NCBI RefSeq assembly: GCF_958979055.1
Contig: NC_084887.1
Location: 39,125,120 to 39,189,119, forward strand
Reading direction: 5' to 3'
Origin: Alnus glutinosa
Taxonomy: Eukaryota > Streptophyta > Magnoliopsida > Fagales > Betulaceae
DNA: 64,000 nt
In this document: one piece after another, positions 44,080-53,876 of the stretch
Layout of the letters: each line of letters starts with the position of its first letter
Position numbering within the stretch: the stretch's first letter is position 1
Translations under genes and position numbers: made by a program
Notes under the pieces: model-generated
The model's database searches: none
Told to the model about the DNA's origin: nothing
The model's input: the letters and a program-made list of their open reading frames with translations, nothing else

Positions 44080-47000
44080 ATGCCTCTTCCATGGCTGCTC
44101 ATCGTTTTCTCCTCCTTCACATATAAACTCGCTTTCTCCGAAGCTGCTCCCACTCGTTCGGTTCTACCCAATGACGCATTGTCGCTTCTGAGCTTCAAGA
44201 ACGCCGTCTCCCTCGACCCCTCCAACCTCCTCTCCAGCTGGACTCCCTCCACCCATCACTGCCACTGGTACGGCGTCACCTGCAACGACGACGTTTCCTC
44301 AAGAGTCATCTCCTTATCCCTTCCGAACAACATGCTCTCCGGCAAGATCGCGGAGAGCATCGGAAAGCTCTGGTCTTTGGAGGTTCTTGAGCTTCAAGGT
44401 AACAACTTCTCCAGCAACATTCCCTCCCAGATAAGCCGTCTTCACTCTCTACGCTTGCTTAACTTGTCTTGCAATTCGCTTTCTGGTCCCATACCCAATA
44501 CACTGATTGGTTTAGGAAAACTACAAGTCCTTGATTTATCCAACAACCTGCTTTTTGGTCGGCTTATGATTACGTTGCGTGGTAAATGTGACACCTTGAA
44601 CCATCTGAGGCTTTCTCATAACTTTCTGACCGATAATATCCCCCCCCAGATTGGCAAATGCTGGAACTTGAGTACCCTTTTGCTTGATGGGAATATATTA
44701 CAAGGGGGGATCCCGCCAGAGATTGGCCGGATTTCCGAGCTCCGGGTTCTCGATGTTTCTAGGAACAGTCTCACGGGGAGGATCCCACAAGAGCTTGGCA
44801 ATTGCAACAAGTTGTCTGTTCTTGTGTTGACTAATTTGGTTGACGATTCTTCAATTACCTTGGTGGATAGTTCTAGAGATGAATTCAATGCCTTTGTGGG
44901 GGGTATTCCTTCTGGAGTCTTGTTGCTTCCGAGCTTACAGGTTTTGTGGGCTCCCAGAGCCAATCTTGGTGGACGGTTACCCGGTAATTGGAACAATTCG
45001 TGCTCGCTCAGAATACTCAACTTAGGGCAGAATTATATCACTGGTGTGCTACCAGAAAGTTTGGGGTTGTGTAAGAATCTTGGTTTCTTGGATTTGAGTT
45101 CAAACAATTTGGTGGGGTACCTCCCTACTCAGCTGTGGGTTCCATGTATGGCATACTTCAACATCAGTCGGAACAACATATCTGGTGTTCTTCCAAGTTT
45201 TGAGAAAGGCAGTTGTGATGCTGCTACTGTGATGATGATCTCTTATGGACAATATCCTGATTTCCCAGATAAGGAAGATATTCAGAATGCCTACTTCAAC
45301 GTATCTCTTTGGGGCGCTCAGATTAATACCCTTTATGGAGTGAATTCTGTAATCATTCATGACTTTAGTTGGAATAGCCTCACCGGTTCACTACCTTTGT
45401 TCTCTCTAGGAGATGAGTTCTTGGCAACCAATCGTAAGTTCTCGTACAGACTGTTTTTGAATGATAACAAGTTCAATGGGCAACTTCCTGGTCGGATAGT
45501 TTCAAACTGCAATGGTCTCAAGAGCTTTTCGGTTAACTTGAGTGCAAACCAACTATCTGCTGGACTTCATCAAGCACAGCTTCTTGACTGTCTACAGCTA
45601 ATAGAGTTTGAAGTAGCGCGTAATCAGATTGGTGGATCAATTGGTCCTGGTCTTGGTGACTCGATGATGCTTCAACGCCTCGACTTGACTGGAAATAAAC
45701 TGTCTGGGCCTCTGTCTCATCAATTAGGGACGCTGAAAGATCTAAAATGGATGCTTCTAGGAGGAAACAACTTTACAGGAGGAATCCCTTCTCAATTTGG
45801 TCAACTAACTTCTCTCGTGGGTTTGGATCTATCTCACAATGCTCTCACTGGAACTATCCCTGAGAGTTTGAGAAACGCCTCAAGTCTTGAAACTGTGTTG
45901 CTCGATCACAACAGACTTTTGGGGGAGATACCTTCTTCTTTCTCAGCTCTCTCTAGTCTTACTAAACTGGATGTTTCTTTCAACAACCTTTCTGGTGATA
46001 TTCCACATCTTCAGCACGTGAGTGATTGCAATTCCTTCATAGGGAACAGATACCTGCATTCTTGCCCAGATCCATACTTTGCCCCACCAGCTGGGCTTCC
46101 TGTCCCACTTGAAGTTCAAAAATTGCAGAGACACAGAAAATTGAAGTCTTTCATAATTGCTTTGGTAACCTCTGCTTCTGTTGTACTATGTATACTCCTA
46201 CTGATATTTTTTGTCATTATTTTTGGGAGGAGAAAGCTTGGTAGACTCACAAGCTTGAGAAGGAAGGTACTAGTGACCTTTGCAGATGCTCCAACAGAAC
46301 TGAGTTATGATAATGTGGTTAGAGCTACTGGGAATTTCAGCATTCAGAATCTAATAGGTACAGGTGGCTTTGGGTCAACTTACAAGGCAGAATTGGTCCC
46401 AGGTTTCCTTGTAGCTGTGAAGAGGCTCTCTATAGGTAGGTTTCAAGGCATTCAACAATTTGATGCAGAGATAACAACATTAGGAAGAATTCGACACAAG
46501 CACCTTGTAACTCTTATTGGATATTATGTGGGAGAGGCTGAAATGTTCCTGATTTACAATTATCTTTCTGGTGGAAACCTTGAAACCTTCATACATAACA
46601 GATCAGGCAAAAATGTAGAATGGACGGTTATCCACAAGATAGCAAGTCACATAGCACAGGCTCTTGCTTTCCTTCACTACTCCTGTGTTCCCCGGATAGT
46701 TCATAGGGACATAAAGCCCAGCAACATCCTGCTTGATGAGGAGCTTAATGCCTATCTGTCAGATTTCGGGTTGGCTAGGCTCCTAGAAGTGTCTGAGACC
46801 CATGCCACAACAGATGTGGCAGGCACCTTTGGGTATGTAGCACCAGAATACGCAACCACATGCAGGGTTTCTCACAAGGCAGATGTTTATAGCTTTGGTG
46901 TTGTGCTGTTGGAACTGATGTCAGGGAAAAAGTCACTCGATCCTTCATTTTCGGAGTACGGGAATGGGTTCAATATTGTGACATGGGCCAAGTTGCTGAT

Positions 47001-47169
47001 CAAGGAAGGCCGTTTTTCTGAGCTTTTCTCTCCTGAATTATGGGAAGCAGGGCCTAAGGAGAAATTGTTAGGACTCTTAAGGATCGCGTCAACTTGCACG
47101 GTGGAGATGCTTTCTGTTCGGCCATCAATGAAGCAGGTTCTTGATAAATTGAAACAGTTGAAAAATTAA
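44080..47169 (+). CDS. RPK2: RPK2-like LRR receptor kinase (subfamily LRR-XV)
   Basis: One uninterrupted frame of 1029 codons encodes a plasma-membrane receptor kinase. It has a signal peptide (about 1-20), an LRR N-cap (NDALSLLSFKNAVSLDPSNL, then CHWYGVTC), and leucine-rich repeats to about 665 with a non-LRR insert. A membrane helix lies at about 691-713 (IIALVTSASVVLCILLLIFF). The kinase has GTGGFGSTYKAE, ATP lysine Lys781, HRD 875-877, DFG at 895-897 and VAPEYA, so all catalytic motifs are present. The stretches EFNAFVGGIPSGVLLLP and LWAPRANLGGRLP, and SETHATTDVAGTFGYVAPEY in the kinase, are those of Arabidopsis RPK2/TOADSTOOL2. In Arabidopsis that receptor works in anther development, embryo patterning and CLE-peptide control of the shoot meristem. 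It is shorter than Arabidopsis RPK2 (about 1150). A CT-rich leader lies at about 43975-44010. Orthology versus a paralogue cannot be settled here. Confidence 0.93.
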   Translation: MPLPWLLIVFSSFTYKLAFSEAAPTRSVLPNDALSLLSFKNAVSLDPSNLLSSWTPSTHHCHWYGVTCNDDVSSRVISLSLPNNMLSGKIAESIGKLWSLEVLELQGNNFSSNIPSQISRLHSLRLLNLSCNSLSGPIPNTLIGLGKLQVLDLSNNLLFGRLMITLRGKCDTLNHLRLSHNFLTDNIPPQIGKCWNLSTLLLDGNILQGGIPPEIGRISELRVLDVSRNSLTGRIPQELGNCNKLSVLVLTNLVDDSSITLVDSSRDEFNAFVGGIPSGVLLLPSLQVLWAPRANLGGRLPGNWNNSCSLRILNLGQNYITGVLPESLGLCKNLGFLDLSSNNLVGYLPTQLWVPCMAYFNISRNNISGVLPSFEKGSCDAATVMMISYGQYPDFPDKEDIQNAYFNVSLWGAQINTLYGVNSVIIHDFSWNSLTGSLPLFSLGDEFLATNRKFSYRLFLNDNKFNGQLPGRIVSNCNGLKSFSVNLSANQLSAGLHQAQLLDCLQLIEFEVARNQIGGSIGPGLGDSMMLQRLDLTGNKLSGPLSHQLGTLKDLKWMLLGGNNFTGGIPSQFGQLTSLVGLDLSHNALTGTIPESLRNASSLETVLLDHNRLLGEIPSSFSALSSLTKLDVSFNNLSGDIPHLQHVSDCNSFIGNRYLHSCPDPYFAPPAGLPVPLEVQKLQRHRKLKSFIIALVTSASVVLCILLLIFFVIIFGRRKLGRLTSLRRKVLVTFADAPTELSYDNVVRATGNFSIQNLIGTGGFGSTYKAELVPGFLVAVKRLSIGRFQGIQQFDAEITTLGRIRHKHLVTLIGYYVGEAEMFLIYNYLSGGNLETFIHNRSGKNVEWTVIHKIASHIAQALAFLHYSCVPRIVHRDIKPSNILLDEELNAYLSDFGLARLLEVSETHATTDVAGTFGYVAPEYATTCRVSHKADVYSFGVVLLELMSGKKSLDPSFSEYGNGFNIVTWAKLLIKEGRFSELFSPELWEAGPKEKLLGLLRIASTCTVEMLSVRPSMKQVLDKLKQLKN

Positions 47170-48134
47170 AAACATCCCACAATAACTACTACTAGACAGT
47201 GGTGGGAAGGTGAAGCTGCTCATGTCTACAGGATATTCCTTTCATTGAGGTGATCACTGTCATTTAGAAGCTAGCTCCTTTCTTTGACTTAAATGAGCTT
47301 ATGATCAGTATTTCAGTAGTTCATGATCTTCAGTTAATGGTTCTGGATGCACTTTTCTTAGTGAAGAGCATATAGAAAACACATGAAATCTTCCTCTCTA
47401 TAGATATTTCCACTGATAACTCAGAAACAAGAGAATAATGACATCAAATACCTCTAAGGGTTCTGCTTATTCTCTCACTCCACTAAATCAGTATAATAAA
47501 CTCGTATGTATCTTGTTTATGTTACATTATGTGCAATATGTTGGTTTTATGTGCTTGCACAATGTTCACTTCTCATGATCAATTGGGAATAAATTTGACA
47601 GGGAAACGTGACTTCATTTTGTAAATTTCCTGCGGTTGTTTATAGGTTGAAATTCCAGTGGAATTGTTGACTTGTGTTCTCGTGATCCTTTTCCCCACTA
47701 TAAAGGTTGTAAACAGTTTCCATGATCTTTCTTTCTTTTTTATTTTTCTCTTTAATTTTGTTTTCAAAAGTTGTTTGTACTATTAATGATTTTCTTAACA
47801 GGTTAGCCATGTTATTAAAACTGTTTACCTCTTTTCTGCAAGATCAGTTTGCAGGTTATTGCGGCAAGTAGAGCCTGTGAAATCTTCAACTGAAAGTTTA
47901 TGGTGTACATTATACAATCAGCTAGTTGGACTTTTTATCACCATGGTCCATGGCTATGGGGCTTTTTATCAATAATACCCTTGTTAGAATATTACAGCAG
48001 TTTTACAGGATCGAACAATTTTGAGTTGGCATTGTATGTAGAAAATCTATTTGTATATCATGAAATTTTATAAAAAGAGAGCAAAGGAGAAGACGCCTTG
48101 AAAAGTTTACAAGAAGTTGTAGAAGCCACAGTAC
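47170..48134. other. RPK2-like 3' flank
   Basis: The RPK2-like 3' untranslated region and AT-rich DNA; no further gene is recognised. Confidence 0.35.
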
Positions 48135-49375
48135 CTGAAATACGTATGCAATGAAATTCAGTTCAAAACCATCAATTTCTTCAGGAGTAAGGTTCTGTTG
48201 CTCCAATTTCTGGGCCCATGGAATTGCCACAGCATAACTAATATGATTAAGAGTTAGGGGTGGGTATTGGGTAAGTCGGTGTCGGAAGCCCCTTCACCGA
48301 CTTTCAACCGAAATAGTCGGGTAAAGTCGGGGAATTATTCGACTTTATTCCGAGAATGATTTTTTCCAAAATTTTCGGATAATTCGAAATCATCGGAAAA
48401 ACCGGAAATTAACGGTAGGATAAATCGATAATTCAACCGTAAGTGGCTGACAGCCTCTGATGACTAATCAAGTTCTTTTTAGCAAGTCTTAACTGGGTCC
48501 CACCGACCGCCAGTCTGGTGCCGAGTAACTCACAAGGAAGGGGTGGGACTGTGGGAGTCGAGAGATTGCTGACTGATATTTACAAGCACTTCTGTATTGT
48601 TCAGATGAAATGACTCAACCGCCCCTCCATCAGGGAACAATTTGGATCCTAGTGTGACACGTGGACGGTCAGAGATCGACGGGTGAGGATGATTGACATG
48701 ACCGAAAAAATAAATAAATAAAAATTAGAGATTGTCAAGTCCAGCGCCTCCCCCCCCCTCTCTAAAGCCTCCGTTTTTCTTGTTTTCTTTCTTCTTTTGT
48801 TTTACGCCAACCACAACCTCGTACATGTTGAAGTAGAATAAATTGAAAAATAAGAATCAAGACAAAATATCAGCTTATCTTCTATTCAGCAAACTGCAGA
48901 ACACGATCATGCGTAAGGGAGCGCAGTGTGAAGAAGTGTATGAAGTGAAGTAGGGCTTAAGGGTTTGGAGAAAAGTATGCATATATATGTTTTCTTAAAC
49001 AACGTCGTTTGGCCCCTAATCAAATTGACATCATTTCTACTTTGTTGGGTTGGGTTGGTTACCGAAGGAAACCGACTTCCACTAATTACCGACCCGACTT
49101 AAATTTTGGAATTTTAATTTATTCCAATTTTCGAATTTAAAATTATTCGGTGAGCGGCAAGCGGTCAAAATCGGTTTGGTGACGGTCGGTGGGTTTTCGG
49201 TAGTCGGTAATCGGATAATCGAATAATAAGAGTACTGAAAATAGATGAAAATTAACTAAGCCTCAAAAAATAAAAAATAAAAAATAAAAAGGCAATACCA
49301 TCAGATCCTCAAACTGAAGATGATTACCAAGCTCCAATAAAGTATTCAACTCTCTGGCATCCACTTCTCAGTAAA
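48135..49375 (-). pseudogene. decayed partial copy of the first visible DUF3754 exons
   Basis: Two exon copies lie in order on the minus strand. The first, about 49375-49299, matches exon 63592-63498 (RVEY.IGAW versus [14 protein letters not shown] frame shifted by a small insertion, donor kept). The second, 48240-48135, matches exon 63381-63268 (KLEQQNLTPEEIDGFELNFI versus [20 protein letters not shown], donor kept). The copies lie beyond the 3' end of the parent gene and in the same orientation. The space between them is filled by the repeat element at 48255-49226. Confidence 0.8.
48255..49226. mobile_element. probable non-autonomous DNA transposon, hAT-like
   Basis: The unit starts taggggtgggtattgggtaa and ends in text rich in tcgg/cgga words (ggtagtcggtaatcggataa). 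It is flanked by 8-bp near-repeats ttaagagt (48247-48254) and ataagagt (49226-49233) that share taagagt. The TAGGGGTGGG start and 8-bp duplication fit the hAT superfamily, although the right end lacks a clear matching inverted repeat. No transposase is seen. It separates the two exon remnants of the DUF3754 pseudogene. Confidence 0.45.
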
Positions 49376-49696
49376 GGTTTTAACTGAATCAATGCAACTT
49401 GGCAATTGGCATGGCATAAATAAGAATGTTGTTGCCTTTGTAGGTTTGGGTCAGATAGATAAAGGTTTGTGATCAAGGAGCTCATAGGTAATCACATTAT
49501 GGGGTTCCAATATAAAGGCCTGATTCAACTAGCAGTTCAAGAAAACCAGTGAAAGATATCATCCTTTGAAACTAAAAAGGAAAAATAGATCACAACATCC
49601 GTCTTAAGATCGTGAAGAATACACAAACCCAGAAAAATCCCATGCAAATATACACAGAGAAACGGATGTATATGTAGTGACACGAAATGTTATGTG

Positions 49697-49697
<1 letters not shown>

Positions 49698-49741
<44 letters not shown>
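49698..49741. repeat. (AT)n microsatellite
   Basis: A pure AT dinucleotide run of about 44 bases. Confidence 0.95.
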
Positions 49742-49744
<3 letters not shown>

Positions 49745-49756
49745 AAAGGCCTAACT

Positions 49757-50075
49757 GCTCCCATTAACTGCTGCTATTGTGATTGATCAGATATGGTTTG
49801 CTCGAAATCAGCTTATACACAAGAATGTCATCCCAGATATAGCCAAAACATTCTTGCTTGGAAGAATTCTGCTTTTGGTCTTTCTTTTTGGCATCCTCCT
49901 CCCTCTGGAGTACTGAAATTAAATTTAGATGTGGCTACAAAAGATGGCTTTTGTTGTAACTGCTGCGGTTCTTAGTAATGGCAAATATGACTCTCTCTTC
50001 GCTTTCACTAAAAAGCCCCACTCTTTGGATGTTAATAAAGGGGAAGCTATGGCAGCTTTAACGGGTGTGGACCTC
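49757..50075 (+). pseudogene. LINE-derived RNase H fragment
   Basis: The plus strand reads QIWFARNQLIHKNVIPDIAK, then after a frameshift WHPPPSGVLKLNLDVATKDG, then after another shift VVTAAVLSNGKYDSLFAFTK and GEAMAALTGVDL. This is the order of the RNase H-like domain (RVT_3) at the end of plant LINE polyproteins. At least two frameshifts break it. No reverse transcriptase part or poly(A) is attached. Confidence 0.7.
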
Positions 50076-50907
50076 TAGCTCTTTCCTTTGGCTGCACTAA
50101 ATGTTAAGAAAATGTATTTTGTGTAATAGCCTTCTTTATTATAATCTCAACATCCATTTTTTTTTTTTTGGGGTGGGGGTTAAAGTCTACGTACCCTTCA
50201 AACTACTCAATTAACAATAACCCCCTAAACTTTCAATTTGGACAATCTCCCCCAAATTACCAAAAATTGTCACTGTTCTCCCTAATGATGAAAATACCCT
50301 TAATAATATTAAAAAAGAATAATCTAAAAATAATATTTTCTGGGTTATAAGAGAAATAAGGTTGGTTGTCTTTCTATTGGAAAGAAATGCAATGCTTGGA
50401 CCGTTGCTCCACAAAGTTCCACTTCGACAGCTATGTCTACAGATAAACATAGCTGTAGACACAAGATATTCTCGCACAGCTATGTATTTAAGCAAAAGCC
50501 ATCAGGGCAATAACTAATTCTCTCTCGCACTTTCTTCTGTACACACAAGATATTCATCGAGCTTTGCGGCTTTTAACTGGACTCAAAAAAAAGGATTTGA
50601 TACTCTTTTCAAAAGAAACTAAAATACATGTTGCCAAAATATAAATATAGATTCAACAAAGAACACCAACATTGAACATTGACCGGCTATTAACATTCTG
50701 GATCACGTCATGTTTCTCAAGCCAACAAACAAGGTTTACATGAACACAAAAGAGATAAAATTGCATAAAGCTCCCCATCCATAAGAAGTCTGTATAGGCT
50801 GTTTTGAAGCAGAATAAGCACCTGCAAATAAGTCTTACAGCATTACTACTTTTCAGCACTACTTGTAGAGATATAAGAAACAGAAGCTCACCTTTTGCAA
50901 GACAGCA
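50076..50907. other. intergenic DNA with a MULE-like end fragment
   Basis: The text from about 50165 (gggggttaaagtctacgtac, ccccctaaactttcaatttg) resembles termini of a common plant non-autonomous MULE family. No partner end is found within the window. The last part should be the DUF3754 3' untranslated region. Confidence 0.35.
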
Positions 50908-51155
50908 TCAAGGAGTACCACCACCCTGTCTTGCCTTAAGGACAAGTTCCTCAGTGGTGGTGCCAATCATCTCATTAGCCCGTTTCAGCCCAATGCAGTA
51001 ATACCGTCCAACGCTATCCTGAACTCAAATTTAGGTATCCAATCAGAAGACACACTGTGTAAAGCAAACATTATGAATGTCTTGGACGTCAATTTTATCC
51101 TTCAGCAACAAAATTTATTTGTGCTACATATTATTCCTTGAGGACAAAAAATTAC

Positions 51156-51186
<31 letters not shown>

Positions 51187-53807
51187 ATTGTTTCAGACAT
51201 CTAGAACTTTCAACTGTGGAATATTAGCCGGTTTTCCTGGAATTCCAGCAGAGAGGCCATTAAAGCTCAAGTCAAGCCTCCTTCACATCCTCAAGTTCCC
51301 TAAACTCGCAGGAATTTTACCCAGTAGTCTGTTATGTTGCGATGCAAGAACACTTAGCCTCTTCGAGGAGCTCATGTACGTAGGAATATTTCCTGCCAGC
51401 TAGTTACAACATACCTATAAAACTTGAAGACTATCCATGTTCCCTATCTCAGGAGGTATACTGACTACCAAGAAGACTATTCACATTGAGATAAAGATCA
51501 GTAAGCTCATTAGATTGGAAATCTCTCTTGGTCTCTCTCCAGACAAGGTGCAGGCTACACCCAAGTAACCTAACACTGCCCCGAGGGAAAATTACTAATT
51601 CGGACCCCCTTTTCTATCCACATGTGTGTGAGCACTCCCCAGAGAAACCCTTGGAGAAAAATTGGGGGAAGCTCGAAAAGGACCAGAGAAATGACCCAAA
51701 TGGGGAAGCGATTGAGAAACAATACTTAAAAGATAACTTTGATTGCGGGCAAAAATCATATTCATGATACCCAACAAAGTAAAATGGTGGGGAATCGCAA
51801 TAGGGGACAACTGATGTGGATATAAATATGCCTAGGACCCAAAGCCTAAGGCCCAATTCACTTAAAGGCCCACCCCAAACATAGAGCTAAAAAACCTAGG
51901 AGCCTTTTGCCTACAGGCAACTAGTGCACAGCTGTAGCCTGCCACGTGGAAAACAATCAGGCACTCCACCAGGGAGCCTCACTTTAAATGGGATCACCAT
52001 CCCCAAAATAAGGTATTGCCCTCTCTAAACTCTCTCTATTCAATTTTATTCTTAGAGCCATTTACTGACTTAAGCATCGGAGGCTCTCCGGTCTCTCGAG
52101 GGCTGGCGGTTTTCTAGTGACCTTCTCCTATTTTAACAAGTGACCTGTTGTTCGGTCCAGCTGTGCGACAATTTGCTTCAACCATATGATTATCTTTTCA
52201 CACAAAGATGTAATAAAGAGTCCCACTCATCCAACTGATCCTTTTTCAGGGTCTATATAAGATCATGTAAGTCAGAATTATGTCAATAACAAATTGACAA
52301 TTTTATTGGAATAAAAATCCAGTAAAAGTAATTCAAGTTTGATCAGGGAGCAAGTTGTGGGGACTCTCACCCGAGCAATAATTCCTAGCTTCTCTAACTT
52401 TTGAACTGCATCATCCACATCAAAATTACAGCTCTCACCAAACTCTTCTTTTATTAGTTCCTCACACCGCGCATCGAGATCCTATTTCACATCATCAAGA
52501 AGTTATATCAATAATACGACAAAGAATCCACACCATATATTCAACAATTGTTTGTAAAACGATTAAAATAAAGTAAGGAAGAGCCAATTCTGAGACATGC
52601 CTGTCTTGTAGCTTTGCCCTGTTCCATCAATATAAAGAAAGAAATGATCACCTCTTTGACCTGCACAATAATAAAATAACATGCTCTAAGCATTTCAAAA
52701 TGTTATTGCATATAAGATAGACCTCAATCAGGCCTAACGCTTGGCTATCAAAATGTAAAAATGAGCGAAGTATCATGTAATGTCAGGTTGGGGCTCTTTG
52801 TAGAAATGTGTTTAATATGTTATATCTTTGGGTGTCGGCGCATAGCTTGAGTAGTATGCCGTACGCTGATTTTTTACTTTCTTATTCGCTTCGGTCCTCT
52901 AATTAGGGGCTTCTTTGTATACTTCTTGTGTACTAGGGTTGTGCCCCTCTGCGCTTTTTAATGAATATTTACTTATCAAAAAAAAATGTACCATTAAATA
53001 ATGGCATCAATCTGTATAACCTTATGTAAAATATGACATCAATTATCCAGCTCATCATATGCAAAATTTCCCTCATAAATCAAGGCCTGAATTTATAACA
53101 GTTCAAGTAATAACTTGAACTATTTCCAAGCTTTTTGCCTCCATTACCAAAGTCTACACTAGCAAGTAGTTCCAACATGAACGATGGATATGAATACAGG
53201 GTATGATTCATTAAAGATAGGGCAATATGGGTGTTTATTGTTTTGGTCTCTGTTCATGTTATAATAAAATATGACAACTATATTGCACGATAATTTAATC
53301 AGGCTAGCATTTTTTACTCATACCACAGAAGGTAGGCATCATGAAAAACAAAATGATCAAAGATGTTAAATACCCTTCTTAGGTTTCCCTTTACGATTAT
53401 GCATTTTTTACACTGGAAAAAAGGCCATATCCTGACATCCAAAGTGTATATGATATACCATTAAATCTTAAACTTTTGTATGTGCAAGAAAGATTGAATG
53501 CATTTATACAACCTGTGTCCTTGGGATTTTGCACTGCTTGTTTTCTTCTTGGATAAGTTATTACTTATCAAACAGAAGAAGATGAGATTAGGAGAGTATC
53601 CAAGAAGTAATATCCAATACAAGAGATGGCTCCTTCATATTCATGCTACTACAAACCTCCACACCCCCCCCCCCCCCCCCAATTTTTTTTTCCTTTTAGA
53701 TAATACATAGGCGTTGGTTAGTTGACTATATACCTACGTATTATAGTCACACATAGACTGAACTACATATTATAGCCAGTACACAATCAATAAGACCCAT
53801 TACCTAC

Positions 53808-53876
<69 letters not shown>

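Noticed and set aside
53550-53590. 'ataagttattacttatcaaa' as another LINE micro-scar
   Set aside because: No poly(A) tail and no flanking direct repeat.
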